Shown here in pieces: positions 45,851 through 61,463 of a stretch of DNA of 64,000 nt (position 1 is the first letter of the stretch; each line of letters opens with the position of its first letter). The position numbers were made by a program, and so were the translations under genes. The notes below the pieces were generated by a model, which made no database searches, was not told the origin of the DNA, and worked only from the letters and a program-made list of their open reading frames with translations. The stretch spans positions 8,851,501-8,915,500 of the forward strand of contig WPIO01000008.1 in assembly GCA_009760855.2 (NCBI GenBank), written 5' to 3'. Source of the stretch: Cristatella mucedo. Lineage: Eukaryota; Bryozoa; Phylactolaemata; Cristatellidae.

Positions 45851-47849
45851 ATACAAAGCGTGGCGTCGCTGAGGCAGTCCGAACCCATGGCCTGCCTCGG
45901 TTCGACCGGGCTCTGCCAGCATAACAGCAAGATCGGGAATCGTCCCACGTTCTTAAATGACTTTTCCGAATCTATTTCTCAACGGAAGTTGTGAGGCTGC
46001 TGTCTCAATAGGATCGTTTGTATCACCAGGAATGAATCTGCTGGTGGTAGCTGTTGCCGTCCTTCCGCGACTGCTGCTATATGCTCTCCTCCGAGCACGA
46101 GGCCAGCACAACCCAAATACGTTAGCCTTTTCTACACTGTCCCCGAGGTGTTGGGGCAAGCGCCTTATGAAGTGCAAAGCAATCCGACCGATTGCAACTA
46201 AAAGAGCCCGGGATTAGCGGTCTAGCGGATCCTACGGTATGCTTGTAATTGCTAGCGATGGTCAACACAATGAAGGCCGATCCCTGTAGCCCAACAAAGT
46301 AGAAGCCGCTAGCAGCGTAGCCACAGGAACGCAACTGTCAAAAGTGTCTGAGTTGCGCATGAATTTTCATGGCCGTGGGCTCGGTCCCTCGTTTCTTTAG
46401 AAGGGTAGCCTCTGGCCTGAGCTACCCAAGCTGCATATCGGGACTTTAGCAGTTGTCATTCTCAATGACCCAACTACTGGAGGCCATTCTTGGGTTTATC
46501 TATCCCTTCAATTTATTGGAACCCTGAGCTGATGGCATTCTTTCGCTTGCCTACCAGTCTAGAATTTGGATCAATTTAGTGTATTAGTCGGATTACATGC
46601 CAGCTTGTGTCTTCAGCCGGTATGGTTGTCCATAGGTTTAAGGTTATTTTAGGACCTAAATAGGTATCGCTGTCGCATTAACTCAATAGATCTCTAAGAC
46701 TTCAGCTAATTTGTTCCAGTGAATCTGCATGGATAGATTCAGACCGAGGCTACATTCAAACCCATCATGCTGCTCGAGGTGCCTTAGCTAAATGAAACAG
46801 AAGCAAAACACGGGCGATCGTGGCTATCGGTGAGAGCTGCTCCTTTGCAGACGAACGGGGGAGCTGCCCTCCCTGCCATCCTTTGCTCCGCCACTGGGCT
46901 CTAGCATTCGATTTTAGCCTACAAAATAGAGAGCATGTGGCAGCTGGGAGCATCTTCAGGACTATCCGCATTGACGGTGCAGCTCACGTTGCAGGCATAG
47001 GTATTGCATCGTAAGTGTGCTTGATTTAGCACTGCAATCGGATAAAACCGCGACTGTGTTACGGTTTGAGAATATTCGGCTGGAGCTACTTACTTGAGGC
47101 AGAAACTAATAAAATAAATATTCTTATAATAAAATGCATACACTTAATGACATGAAAATCGAAGATTTGGGGAAAATTAGTAAGAAGCAATGAAGTATTA
47201 AAAGAGGTTATTTTTTAAATAACGAGGTTCTCGAGATTTCATTCGACATTTGAAATTTTTGTAAACATATCATCAAGGATTAAGAGGCTAGTAGTGTTAC
47301 AAATGAGTTGCAGGGGCTTCTCAATAAAGTTCTTAGGCAGCAAATACTGCACTCGTAAAGGCACTAGTCCTTACCGATGAGCGAAAAACTCACTGGTGAA
47401 GTCTTAGGCTTGAAGCGTGGCTCGTGATTTCAAGGCATAGCAACAATACACGCAGCTATGCCGATGGTAGTGAGCGGCATGGCTGCGATGATGAGTACTC
47501 ATGCATTAATATAATAAGTTGGTACCCTTCTGTGTAGAACTATCTATTCCTGGACCACAGTGAGTCATGCAGTATGCACGACCAGTAATGAACAGAAGCT
47601 CGCTCACGACTCCCTGAAACACAACTGACCGACTATTATATGTCTTGGGCTATTTAAGCCACCTAACATAGGTTACGACTAAAAAATTCGAATCCTAATA
47701 ATTGAGGAGCGGCGAATAATACACCGAATGTCATATTCTAGCTGATGTCACAAGACCAAATTTCAGCATATAATTCTTTGCAATCGAATTGACTAACATG
47801 TCAAATTATTGAAAGAGTGAATATATAAAATCGTAGCATGACGTGCTTG
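45851..47849. other. Stretch without a recognised gene
   Basis: No exon or repeat was supported. Composition is AT-rich near 47100-47280. Confidence 0.3.
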
Positions 47850-48024
47850 GTGAGGAATGGTCTTTATTGCCTCTGGGTAAGGTGCTCGCTCTTCACGATT
47901 CAGGTCGTGGGTTCGAGTCCTGCATTTAGCGTTCCTTTATTGCTCACTGCAAGCGGTGGTGATGGCCTTTAAAGCTTAGCTGCTGGTATTTAAAAGAGAC
48001 TGCTAAATCAGCTAACCATTTTAA
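47850..48024 (+). repeat. SINE-1 copy
   Basis: The head TGGGTAAGGTGCTCGCTCTTC, an exact-looking B box in GTGGGTTCGAGTCCTG, the body TTTATTGCTCACTGCAAGCGG and the tail GACTGCTAAATCAGC are in SINE-1 order. Confidence 0.75.
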
Positions 48025-48159
48025 GGTATCGAACAGCTCTAGGCTAATGATCAGCAGGTCAGGAAATAATCGCGTTGTGGAGACATACATGTGGCACAGC
48101 AATCCTTTCATTTGCAGCAATTATAGGCGGTTCGAGGCATAAAGAAAGGGCATAATATT

Positions 48160-48290
48160 CAAGGAAATTTATTACGATGAGAAATTTGAAACTAATTACA
48201 AGCAGAATACAGGTGGTAAATTTAAAATGCCTAGAAAGAGATTGAGTTCTCTGATGGCGCTATATACAATTCATTATTATTATTACACTA
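48160..48290 (+). repeat. LINE (CR1/L2-like) 3' end
   Basis: CCTAGAAAGAGATTGAGTTC and TCTGATGGCGC are followed by TATACAATTCATTATTATTATTA, the hairpin plus ATT tail in the forward direction. Confidence 0.7.
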
Positions 48291-49279
48291 CTGAGCCAAT
48301 ATAACGACATGCATCAGTCCTAGCTCACGTTGATTGCGGTGGCGACCTAGTAGAATAATAGTATTTACAGAAATGCTGGTAGACTGTTGTTAGGCGATTT
48401 AATATATTTTTCTGACAGTGCCAGCTACTTCCTTGGCAACTCAAAAACTCAAGGTCTCGCAGGTGACCATAAGCAACAGTCAACCACACATGCTCGACAT
48501 TAAGTACCTTGCTTTTAACTTGATAATTTATTTGCGATTTGTTCTTACTTTTTTTGGTGTTCGTGTAGATGATCGCGAAGTTCTACCAGTTGCAATTTAT
48601 TGCAAATTTAGCTTTTCTTTCGCAAACTATTCCGCTTTCTTTCCTCTCCTCGTCAGTGTCCAGCTTCACACGTGACAGGTAGTCGGCGTAGTAGTGTGGT
48701 TCACGACTTCACACAACAAGAAGAGCTCCTACGAGGTTGCCTGCATTGCTCACTAGAGAGCTATGAGCCTCATGACCTCTCGGTGAGTTCACCATGTTCT
48801 CACATCCTGAGGTCTAAGCCCCACATCGGTGTAATAGCCAAGTAGCTGGTAGGAGCTATTCCTCTTGGGTAGCACACTGCACGGAGGAGTCCGTGCCGTG
48901 TACCCAGTGCAGCATTTAAGTGTATCCAGTAATCGAAGTGGTAGTATACCTCCGTAGTGTTCAATTCAGTTGATCCTCTGTCTAGAATTCTGCTGGAAAG
49001 TGAGGCTCATCGTTGTAGATTGCTGGAGGGCAGTTACCGGCACCATTGACTTCAAGAACGATGTTCGTAATGTTGGGCAGCAGCAGACATTCGAAGAAGT
49101 CACCGGAAAACCAGGCGTGGCTTCCACAAGCACCGTACTTTTTGCATGGAGCATTCAGAATAAAAGATTTACTAATGATAGTTGTACGTATTGCTATCTA
49201 AGCAATTTGCACAGGCTCAAAATTAATAAATAATTAAAATATACTTGTGTTGCACCCCAATTAAACTGAATTTCTAACC
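48291..49279. other. Stretch without a recognised gene
   Basis: Frames of 62 to 87 codons at 48966-49233 overlap on both strands. Neither has a family motif. Confidence 0.3.
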
Positions 49280-49368
49280 AGTCACTTCGCGTATGCCGCA
49301 GGGCTCCAGCCCATGACCTCGGTCATAAGGCTAAGCATCTTGGCCCCCTAGGTCATGGCGTACCGAAA
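49280..49368 (-). repeat. SINE-2 fragment, head part
   Basis: The + strand reads TATGCCGCAGGGCTCCAGCCC and then GACCTCGGTCATAAGGCTAAGCATCTTGG, the complement of the SINE-2 B-box and head region. The LINE-type tail is not recognisable. Confidence 0.5.
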
Positions 49369-49659
49369 AGGGGCAAGCGGGAGCATACGTCACCGGGCGC
49401 TGGATCAGGGCCGCGCCAAAATGGGAGCCTAATACTGGAGGGGGAGCCGTCTGTGTAGTTCGTTACCGGGTGCACAATGTCCTAGCAGTACCACTGCCCC
49501 TAGGCCTAACCAGGTCGGCAAAAGGCAAGTATTGGTAATAATACCAATAATAATGACAGCAGTAGCTAGCGAATATAACTAAGTTCTGTAGTTATATACT
49601 TCGGTGAAAGCCTTTAAAAAAAAAACTGTTGCAAAATAATTGTGCGGCTTCCGCGACCG

Positions 49660-50045
49660 GACAGAACTAGGCCGCAAACGCGGCGCTCGTAACAGCGCTA
49701 ATCTCCGACGACGCGAGACGAATACTGGCGACGCATGAACCTTGTATCGCGGACAGCGACTTGTAAGTGCAGCATCAATGCCCGCAGGCGAAAAAGCAGA
49801 GACGCAGAGTGCACGTGCCTTTACATAACAGTCCGTATCCATAACGTAGATAAGTCTATTCGTCAGCAGCGGAGGGTTACAGGCGTGCATCAGCGACCGT
49901 CACGCACACCAACGGCTACTTGACCTAGAGCCGTAGTCGACTCAAATGCCTAGGCCTAATCCGGAAGCACTACTGACTGCCTGTATCACGACGCCGGCTT
50001 TTAAGCGGTCTCGGCCGTAGATTATCGCACAGTCGGTTTCTAGAC
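49660..50045. repeat. Unclassified dispersed repeat, copy 2
   Basis: Partner of 20540-20880, with the same words in the same order and orientation. Divergence is substantial (many substitutions and small gaps), so the pair is old. Confidence 0.6.
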
Positions 50046-50189
50046 CTTGCAATTCAGGACTCTCGAATTCCACTTATTGACCGCAATTGGCCGATTTAGC
50101 TCGCACAGCCGTTTCAATATTATTAGCTGTTTCAGTGTTGATAACTGGCCTCGAGTGGCTCCCGCAGTGTGGCCGCGTTTCGATCGTGC

Positions 50190-50282
50190 TTATTTTGAGG
50201 CAAATTTAAAGCGCCTAGAAAGAGATTTAGTTCTCCGAGGGCGCTGCATCAAGTGTATTATTATTATTATTAATATTATTTT
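50190..50282 (+). repeat. LINE (CR1/L2-like) 3' end with ATT tail
   Basis: AAAGCGCCTAGAAAGAGATTT and AGTTCTCCGAGGGCGC form the hairpin, followed by TGCATCAAGTG and TATTATTATTATTA. Only about 90 bases of the element remain. Confidence 0.8.
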
Positions 50283-52575
50283 GGGGTCGTATAGGAGACC
50301 CGTTGAAATATGTTTTGTAGCGCGCACCCAAGCAAGTGAGTAAAACAACATTAGCAGCTTTTTTCGCTATTTCTTTTCGCTTTTACTACGTTGGCCGGCT
50401 TCGCTATTTAGCTTTTTTTTTATAAATTTTTTCGCTGAAATTCGCTTACCACCACCACTCTTGTTTCTGCTAGCTATCTATTTTTCTAGCAACCTAGCTA
50501 TTAATATCCACCTCATACACACCTTTTACTCGTCTGCGCGTGCGTGTTCTGGTAGCTAAAAGAGGAAGGCAGTTTTCCTTCTCCGCTTCGTTTGGATATC
50601 CCAACGTGAAATCGTTAGTATGTTCCTTGTACGCTGCCCCGGCACAGCTATATCTCGACGCGAAGACAAAATGTTTTCGAAACAGTTGCTAAGAGCTGTT
50701 GATTATAGACGCGAATGGCCGACTTCGCCGTCACCATAACGCCGGTCCCTTCTGATTCCTACCGACTCCTACGTCATCTAGAACCGTGGGCGGCATACAA
50801 ATATGTGCGGTAGCGCAGTGTTGCAACTTGATGACGCAGTTGACACGCCCCAATTAAATTGGGCGTAATCAGGTAGGTAGACTAACCGATTGTACGTGCG
50901 GCTCGTAGTACGTGACCACCTTCAGCAAATCAGTGACCGAAGCTAGTATCTGCTCAGCTGTAGACGTATGAACGCACTAACAAAGATTAAAACCAATTTC
51001 GTTCATCCGTAGATATTTTTAATAAGCTCATTGAAATTTAAGGCAAGGGGCAAGGTGACGCCAGAGCGATGAGGGCGACTGATTGTTCAGCATGGGTGTG
51101 ACTGCCAGATATGGCTTGTCTGGGGGGCGATGTGAGGTTTCCTCAGATATACACGTATCTGTGAACACCATTCGCCGATCGGCCCACGTCAGTTCGTATC
51201 TCCTGTGCTGAAGACAGTGTCCCACCCTGTAGCAGTATAGTTGGTGCTAATTCCATCAAGAATCGAAGCGTGTCGTTCGATTAGCCGCAGGCATCGACTA
51301 TGCAGAGTCGGCGATTCGGCAGTTCAGTCTTCGTTGTTAAGCATGAGTCTTTCATAAGGGCTCGCGAAAATAATTTAATTTGCTGCAATTTCAGTAGTGG
51401 CTGAGCTCGACCGACCGCCGCTTCTGGGCTGCTGTTACTGAGGTTCACAGCCGTCCCAATCGACAATCTGCCTCTCGCGTCGAGCCATCTGTAATAGTCG
51501 GGAAGTCACACCGAGCTTGTTACATCTCGCCGGTTGTGCTCAAGCCGATGCCCTGTTTATGTGCAGGCGTCGTCTCCGCAGCCTCTGCCAAGAGGTGTAG
51601 GAAATGCCGCCAGCCACGGGGCCGACAGCCACGCCAGCCCGCCAGCATTTTGCGGCAGGCACAGGCACTGGCACTGGCACGGTTTGGTGCCACTTCGCAC
51701 TACGGTTCCTGCCTATGACAAGGGGGGGGGGAGGAGAGAGTCGCTTATAGTTACGGATTGCCAGCTAGGCAAAGCAGACATTGGGCTATGAACCGGACGC
51801 CTTTTCGTGGTTCCTGGACAAAGGATCAAGATGTGTTTGATGTGCTCCTGAAAGGAAATTGCAATCAATCTTTCTTAAATTGTCTTTATTGGTTTTCTTT
51901 CCTAAATTAATCAAACTGGTTTAGTAACGTTGATTGATGAAATTAAAAACCTATTGGGAGATAGTTTGTGAGGCTGTTAAAGAAATGTAAATATCAGGTT
52001 TTAATCCGACAGTGGTCATTAGCTTGGTTTCCGCTCTAGTTCGATCGCCAAACGGCACAATGGAACTGGGGGAGGGCGTACAATATATTTTGGCCAGGGT
52101 ATAATTATGTATCCCGTCAACTCAGTCGCAGTTTTGCATTCAGCAGAGTGCTCTCCTTTTTACTTGAGACAAACCTCAGTTCATCTGTGGAAGTAAGGAC
52201 AACGGGTTCTTCTCCTTCCCGAAGAGTTCACCTGCCGATCTTTTTTTGGAAAGTCGGAAGTCACTCTCTGTCTCAGTTATATTCTGCCACCGACGTAAGG
52301 AAGCTGTCAGTGCTGCTTCTGTTCTCGACCTAAGACTTGTGGATCTTACGTAGTTTACCGGGATTACTACTTCCAGCGACGTTTTGACAGGCCGAGGGGG
52401 AGCGAATTGCAATAACGTCGAGGACTCAGATGAAGCAAATTAAGGCAAAGGATAACTCGAGAAGCAACTGCGAAATCTAGATCTAATTGAAATCTAGTGC
52501 TAAAGAAGCGGCTATACGATACCGTGGGAAATCGAGGGAATCTTAGACTTGACGTCGAGATGAAGGAGTTGTCGA
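50283..52575. other. Stretch without a recognised gene
   Basis: No exon or repeat was supported. It holds a CACTGGCACTGGCACGG short tandem near 51667 and a G10 run near 51722. Confidence 0.3.
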
Positions 52576-53180
52576 GTGAGTGAGCAGTGTTTGCACGCAG
52601 GTGCTGGTGATTGTGCGCGAGTGTCAGCTTACCTGGCCGAAGCCAGTGTCCGTGTAACCACCAGGTTTAACCGTTTGGTCCGCTCGAGTAGCCGCACCCT
52701 CCCAGGTGGAGCTGTGGCCACTGTGGCCGTACCTGCTGAGCCTTCTTCGCCGGATCGCCAGTCGCGCCGCGGCCGTCACGCCTACCTACAATAACTAGCG
52801 TCGTCGCAGCAGTCATATAAAACTCGTGTGCGCCAGAGAGCCCACTCGACCAGTCGCTCCTCTTGTCTCAGCCGTGCTGGTCCCAGCATGCTCTACCGCG
52901 AACCCTAACCTCAGCGGCATGCACAAGCAACCTATGCGGACTATGCGGGCGGCTCAGTTGCCTCAGTGCGTCCAGACCACGGTTTTCCTCTCGGATCGTA
53001 GTATACATAGTATAGTATACATAGTCTACCTAGACGTCGGGATGCGACTGGCTAGCGCACTTCGCAGCAGCAGTCCAAGTCCACAGAGCTGCTGTTTCAC
53101 TGGTGGCTGCTGCAGCGTCTTTCGATGTCTCCGGATCGTTGCACTTCGGCGACTCAGAGGCCAGCCGTAGGGCCGCCACT
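52576..53180 (+). other. TATA-containing segment, possibly an LTR
   Basis: TATAAAA at 52816-52822 lies in a GC-rich stretch. Immediately upstream a frame ends with VTTRFNRLVRSSSRTL-like sequence, faintly like the basic C-terminus of Gypsy polyproteins that abuts the 3' LTR. No paired LTR, primer-binding site or TG...CA boundary was established, so this may equally be an ordinary promoter. Confidence 0.2.
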
Positions 53181-54424
53181 GTGCAAAAGCGCTGAGTGCT
53201 TGCGTCCGAGCCGTGGCCGCCGGCTAGAGCTGTGTCACTGTCTGCCTCTGCGTACACCCTGGCATTCCAAAATCCTCAATCACTCTCCCTAGCACCGTCG
53301 CTCGTACCAACTCTCATCTCTCTCTCTCTCTCTCCTCTCTCTTTCCTTGTCTTATTCCCTTTCTACCAATCTCTCTACCTCGGCGACAGCCTCAAGGTTT
53401 CGTACGGCTTTTCTTCACTAGCGACAGTAGGAGGAGCGATACAGGGGCCGTAGGCGGGCACACTGTGTAGGCTGGCTGCTCCCACGCCGAGATCCAGAGA
53501 CCAATGCCAGTGAGGCCGTCTTTAGGGATTTTCCAGTCGGGTTAGTTGTGGATCTATTGCGACTAAACGCATAGCTCGCCACTTAAGAATGCTGACCGTC
53601 CCACCTGAACGAGAGTCGAGAAGGGTGGACATTTCTTTCGATCCCAGTAGAGAACATCTACGTGTATTCTCCACCAGGAATAGTTGTAGTTGACTTATTT
53701 CGCCCTCATACATAGCTCGCACAAGGCGTTAGCCACGTATAATTGGGCCAGGTTGCTTCAGGGCTAGGAGAACTCGGCTCAAGTAAGCTGGCCGGACAGC
53801 AGGCTGTTTAACCATTCCACCAACGAGCGCTCTCCCAGAGCATCCGATCCAGTGGCACCACATTTTTTTGATCTCGATTGATTTCTGTGGGCTATTCATT
53901 TGCATCTCTTACACCCGGTTTGCAAGGTGAGTGTCGCTCCTGTCCAGCTTCTGTCAAGCTTATGTCGCGCTTCGGTATTCCTTCTTGTAGGAAGGTTTTC
54001 CTTTAAGTCTTGCTTCCTACTTGATTTCACCATCAGAGTGATCGTGGGAAATTTGCCTTTGTTATGAGAGGTAGGAAAAGGCCCTCCGAGATGCACCTAC
54101 CGGTGGAATTTCAGCCCTCCACGATTGCCTTTGTCGCCCGAACCTTTGTTAACCGATTATTATATGATGAGCTAGTAGTGTATTGATGATAGGGACTCTC
54201 GTGGAACGTTTCGATGATTTCGGACGGTCAAGTCATCCACTACTGTGCTCTCGGAGGCAATTGAGAAGGCACACCCCTAACGAAGCTTACGGTTGGTCGT
54301 TCGTTCAGTCTTGCCCCAGTGTCTTGCCCCAGTGCCAAGTAGCAGAATCTTGCTCAGCTACCGAATTTTCGTTCAGTTTTGCACAAGTCTTGTACCGTTG
54401 CTCCAGAAGTGAAGACTCATACGC
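53181..54424. other. Stretch without a recognised gene
   Basis: A CT microsatellite lies near 53314-53343. Otherwise no exon or repeat was supported. Confidence 0.3.
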
Positions 54425-54598
54425 GGTTCTGGCCATCTTTCTAATGTGGTTGGTCATCACAATCTCGATCCCGAGTCCATGGGTTCGAATCCTGCGGTGG
54501 GCGATCCTTTATTGCCGTGGTGCAAGCGGTGGTGAGAGCCTTTAAAGCTCTTCTGCCGCTGTACTAAAAGATGCTATTAAATCAGCTAGTAATTTTTA
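54425..54598 (+). repeat. SINE-1 copy with perfect B box
   Basis: GGTTCGAATCC at 54482-54492 matches the pol III B-box consensus. Then come GCGGTGGGCGATCCTTTATTG, GCAAGCGGTGGTGAGAGCC, TTTAAAGCTCTTCTG and GCTATTAAATCAGCTAG. Probably among the youngest SINE-1 copies here. Confidence 0.8.
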
Positions 54599-58135
<3,537 letters not shown>

Positions 58136-59295
58136 ACAAGTCAAAATGCGAGAGTAAATCTTCCTCATTAATGCTCTCAGATAAGACAGGATAATCTTCA
58201 GCTTGCTAAAGGAACGTTCACCACTGGTAACTGATACAGCTGAAAAAGAACTCCAAGGCAACTCTCAAATTAGGAAATATATTTTTCGTAATAGGCAATT
58301 AAAGACGTAAGTTTCAGTGGTGTCGTTAGTGCCGAGTCGTGACGTTTGACAAGAAGCATTTTGAAGCCACGTATTTTTTTATACAGCTCTTTTCCACTCA
58401 CGTCTGAACAGTAGAAGCCTGCAAGATCTGGACAATGCCGGCGTAGTTTGGTCTGGTCAAGGGTCTTCAAAAGCTTCCCGACTTCCAACAGGAAACCAAT
58501 TTTCGTATCAAGATCCGTGAGCCGGGAAAACCTAGCTGCAATTTTTTGTAGGAGATAGTATACGCTGCCCTTCACGACTCTTAAAATCTCCTCCTCTGGC
58601 GTGAGACCTACATCTATAGAGATTTATCCAGGTATCCGAGTCCTTCGGCGGATTCTTCGTTAAGCTGCAACTGCCCACAATTCAAGTCTCCTTTTGGCAT
58701 CTATAGCTATTCGTGAAACAGTTCTTTTTGAGGTCTTGACAACTCAATCTCAGTAGAGTGTAGATAAAAAGAGACGCATTTGAAGTTTATCTTTGGATCC
58801 TGCAGTCTTTTCTGAATGTGGTCAATCTTCTTTAAGGTGCTGTGCACAAATAACAACGGAGCCAGCAATTTAAAGTTCAAAATACAATGTAGAAAACTGC
58901 CAGCTCTACTTCTTGTTTCAAGCGTTTCACCTGTGTCCTCAGACAGTTGCTCCAAAAAACCCTACAATGCTGTTCAGTCAATCACTGATAGCTTTTACAG
59001 CCTCCACCCTTGCACTCCACCTAGGTGCAGAGTCGCGTTTTGCAGTGATGGCAAAGACATTTTTCAGTTCTTCCCACCACAGTTGTTCTCGAAAAGAATA
59101 AGTAGATGCTTTCCATTGTTCAATAAAAGGTAATGACAACGGAATACTGACTTGCAGCATGAACTGGTACCAGGTTCAAGCTGTGGTTATCACAGCTTAC
59201 AAAAATTGACTTCTCATTTCTGGACAGTATTCTCTTTTGGACACCTGAAAAGTGGCCAGACATGACTGCTGCGTTGTCATAGCACAGCCAGTTAA
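58136..59295 (-). pseudogene. hAT-superfamily transposase, decayed
   Basis: On the - strand from 59290: YDNAAVMSGHFSGVQKRI and VSCDNHSLNLV, the hAT catalytic-region block. Then RWSARVEAVKAISD (about 58980-59010), LETRSRAG...NFKLLAPLLF (about 58850-58900), and an open frame at 58575-58270 with DLAGFYCSDVSGKELYKKIR. Finally VTSGERSFSKLKIILSYLRA (about 58165-58225), the C-terminal dimerisation motif of hAT transposases. Order and spacing match full-length hAT proteins of the DUF4371/zinc-finger-MYM-like kind. At least three frameshifts and several stops make it inactive. The N-terminal zinc finger is not visible to the right of 59300. Terminal repeats and the 8-bp target duplication were not identified. 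Confidence 0.8.
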
Positions 59296-60259
59296 GCCTA
59301 ACTAGTACGGTCTAATAGTGTGTAGATACTCAGACACGACATGCTGGCTTTCCCTTGACGGGGCGCTGTAGGCCGGGCTCGCCCTTGACACGTTGCAGCC
59401 CGCCTGTGGCAGGCAGGATGAGGTGAGCGGATGAAGAGGGTAGTTGGAACGCTGGCGGAGTGGTGAACGGCCGTGTGCTTGTTTTGCTGAAAGCACTAGC
59501 TGAATACGCAGTGGTTGAAGCCATCTCGGTGTTTCCATATTGTCTCTTCTGCCCGGCCAGAGCGTCAAGCTACAGCTTGGTCTAAGTCTCTAAACATGCT
59601 TAACTAGCTCAACCAGCTATAGTCAAGGCCATTGATACGAGGACTTGCTTGAAATTAAGGTAATTATTCTCACATAACATTTTTTACAAAATATATGCCC
59701 AACTCATTTTGCTTTTGGTGCCTCATAAGCTTTGGCACCCAGAGGCATATGTCCCCCTCCCCCTTGCTAAGCATCTGGTCACTTGTCTGGATTTTATATT
59801 GATGCAGCTTATCCGTGTAAAAGCATTACATCCATAACAGGCTCTCATCTGGAGCGCCGTAGTACAGCAACAGTGTAGCACCTATTCGGTTAATGGCAGG
59901 AGAGCTGTGACCATCTCCATCTCACGCCAGGCATAGGAGGCAACCATCTACAGAACGAAGCACGTAATTAAGCCCTTGCATTGCGGCATATACTGTTGTA
60001 GCTTGCTCGCGATACCTAATTGGCTGCCTTGAAATCGTGTACATGCACAGGAGATTGGAGCTGGAGAAAACTAATCAATCTCTTAAAATGCCGATCGCAA
60101 CATGAAAAGCCTTTTAGTCAACACTGCTGACCCACTCAAGTATTTTGATGATCGCTTTATAATTAAATGCAAGGTCAAACTGCTTGCCGTCGTAGCAGTA
60201 ACTGCAGCCAGCGAACAGCGGACAAATGCTAGTGACGATATTTTGATTCTCCATTGCAG
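59296..60259. other. Stretch between the hAT fossil and the stomatin exon
   Basis: No exon was recognised. The last bases (TTTTGATTCTCCATTGCAG) form the acceptor of the stomatin exon. Confidence 0.4.
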
Positions 60260-61463
60260 CCCGAGCTACCAGACCGGCGAACGTGGTGGACGACGCTCCG
60301 CAGGGCTGCAGCTTTTGCGGTGCCATACTGGCAATGCTGTCTTGCCTCATCATAATGATAACGTTTCCATTCTCACTTTTTCTGTGCATTAAGGTTGTGC
60401 AGGAGTATGAGCGTGCTGTCATCTTCCGCCTGGGTCGCATCGTGAAAGGAGGCGCCAAAGGACCAGGTAAGTAGCTACAGAGGTAGAATCGGATCAGCAT
60501 ACTTTCCACAAACTGCTATGGTTACAAAGGCAGTATATGTGCATGCGAATAAGTAAAGATATATATGTTGCCCTATGGCAATTAAATAGCTATCTAGGCA
60601 CTTTAACATATTGAAAAATAAGTAAATAAACGTATGCGCCATCTAAGCAAAAAAAGAATTGACTTGAAGTGAGAGCAGATACTGTAAGAAACTCTAGGTT
60701 TATGCGAGCAGACACTTTTGCATGCTGCCACTAACCACACTCGCATGCTGACCCTGTGCATGTCACCACTAACCGTGTTATTCATGTTGTTTATCAAGCT
60801 TGATATTTTCACTCACCATTCGATCGTGCTTCCTTTGCAAAGAATGTTAAGGGCCTAGAAAGAGATCGGGTTCTCTGAGGTCGCTTTATCAAGTGTATTA
60901 CTATTATCATGCTTAATTAATTAAGCTTAGTTAATTATTAGGAGGAGTTTTTGCTTATTTTTCGCATTTCCTCGTCAGGTAATGTCATGATGTCAGTAAG
61001 TAGCGAGTTCCAAACATTAGGAAAATGTTATAAGGAGGTAGGACCTGCAAAGGATATTTAGTTAGTTAGAGGCGTAAAGCAGGTAAGCGACAAAGTCCAA
61101 GGAGTGGGTGATACGATGGAGGTGTCAGTATTTCTGCTAGATAAGCCGTAGCGGGCCAATGCGGGTGGCCTAAAAGTAAGTGGCACGACCTAGAGAGCAA
61201 TATGCTACTTGTTGGGAAGCCAATACAGATCGGTAAGCACTGGTTTAATTTTCATCAAGTTTAGGCACTCAGAAAAAAGTCTCGCTAATTAGTCGTTCCC
61301 CAACTGTAGGTGTCTTATTGTGCTTTGCCGGCCTACTTGCTTAAAATTACCCGTGTCGGCGCCCGATCGCATTGCTTTAGGGCTCTTCTTTATCATACCG
61401 TGTATCGACAATTACATCAAAGTCGACCTGCGAACCATCTCCTTTGACGTGCCGCCTCAGGAG
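60260..61463 (+). CDS. Stomatin/MEC-2-like protein, two 5' exons (partial gene)
   Basis: Exon A, 60260-60466, starts after TCCATTGCAG and ends at CCAG|GTAAGT. Exon B, 61381-61463, lies between TGCTTTAG and GAG|GTGAGT. They join in frame (GGA CCA G|GG CTC) and give 96 residues. After a short N-terminal part with Cys residues (GCSFC, a palmitoylation-like context) comes a hydrophobic hairpin segment with the conserved Pro (TFPFSLFL). Then come KVVQEYERAVIFRLGRIV and GLFFIIPCIDNYIKVDLRT, ending SFDVPPQE. This is the start of the SPFH/prohibitin-homology domain of stomatins. Stomatins are inner-leaflet membrane scaffold proteins that oligomerise and modulate ion channels. The following exon, expected to begin near the LTKDSV element, was not found before the right edge, and the start-codon exon lies upstream unrecognised. 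The intron carries two LINE fragments. Confidence 0.9.
60600..60912 (+). repeat. LINE (CR1/L2-like) 3' end inside the stomatin intron
   Basis: In the forward direction: GCATGCTGACCCTGTGCATG, CACCACTAACCGTGTTATTC, TTCCTTTGCA, then GGGCCTAGAAAGAGATCGGG, TTCTCTGAGGTCGC (hairpin) and TTTATCAAGTGTATTACTATTAT. Confidence 0.8.
60940..61250 (-). repeat. LINE (CR1/L2-like) fragment inside the stomatin intron
   Basis: GTCATGATGTCAGTAAGTAGCGAGTTCCA and TTGTTGGGAAGCCAATACAG resemble 25150-25400 (GTCATGACGCAGGTCGGGAGTGAGTTCCA; TTGACTGGGAGCCAGTGCAGG). It is opposite in orientation to the preceding fragment. Confidence 0.55.
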
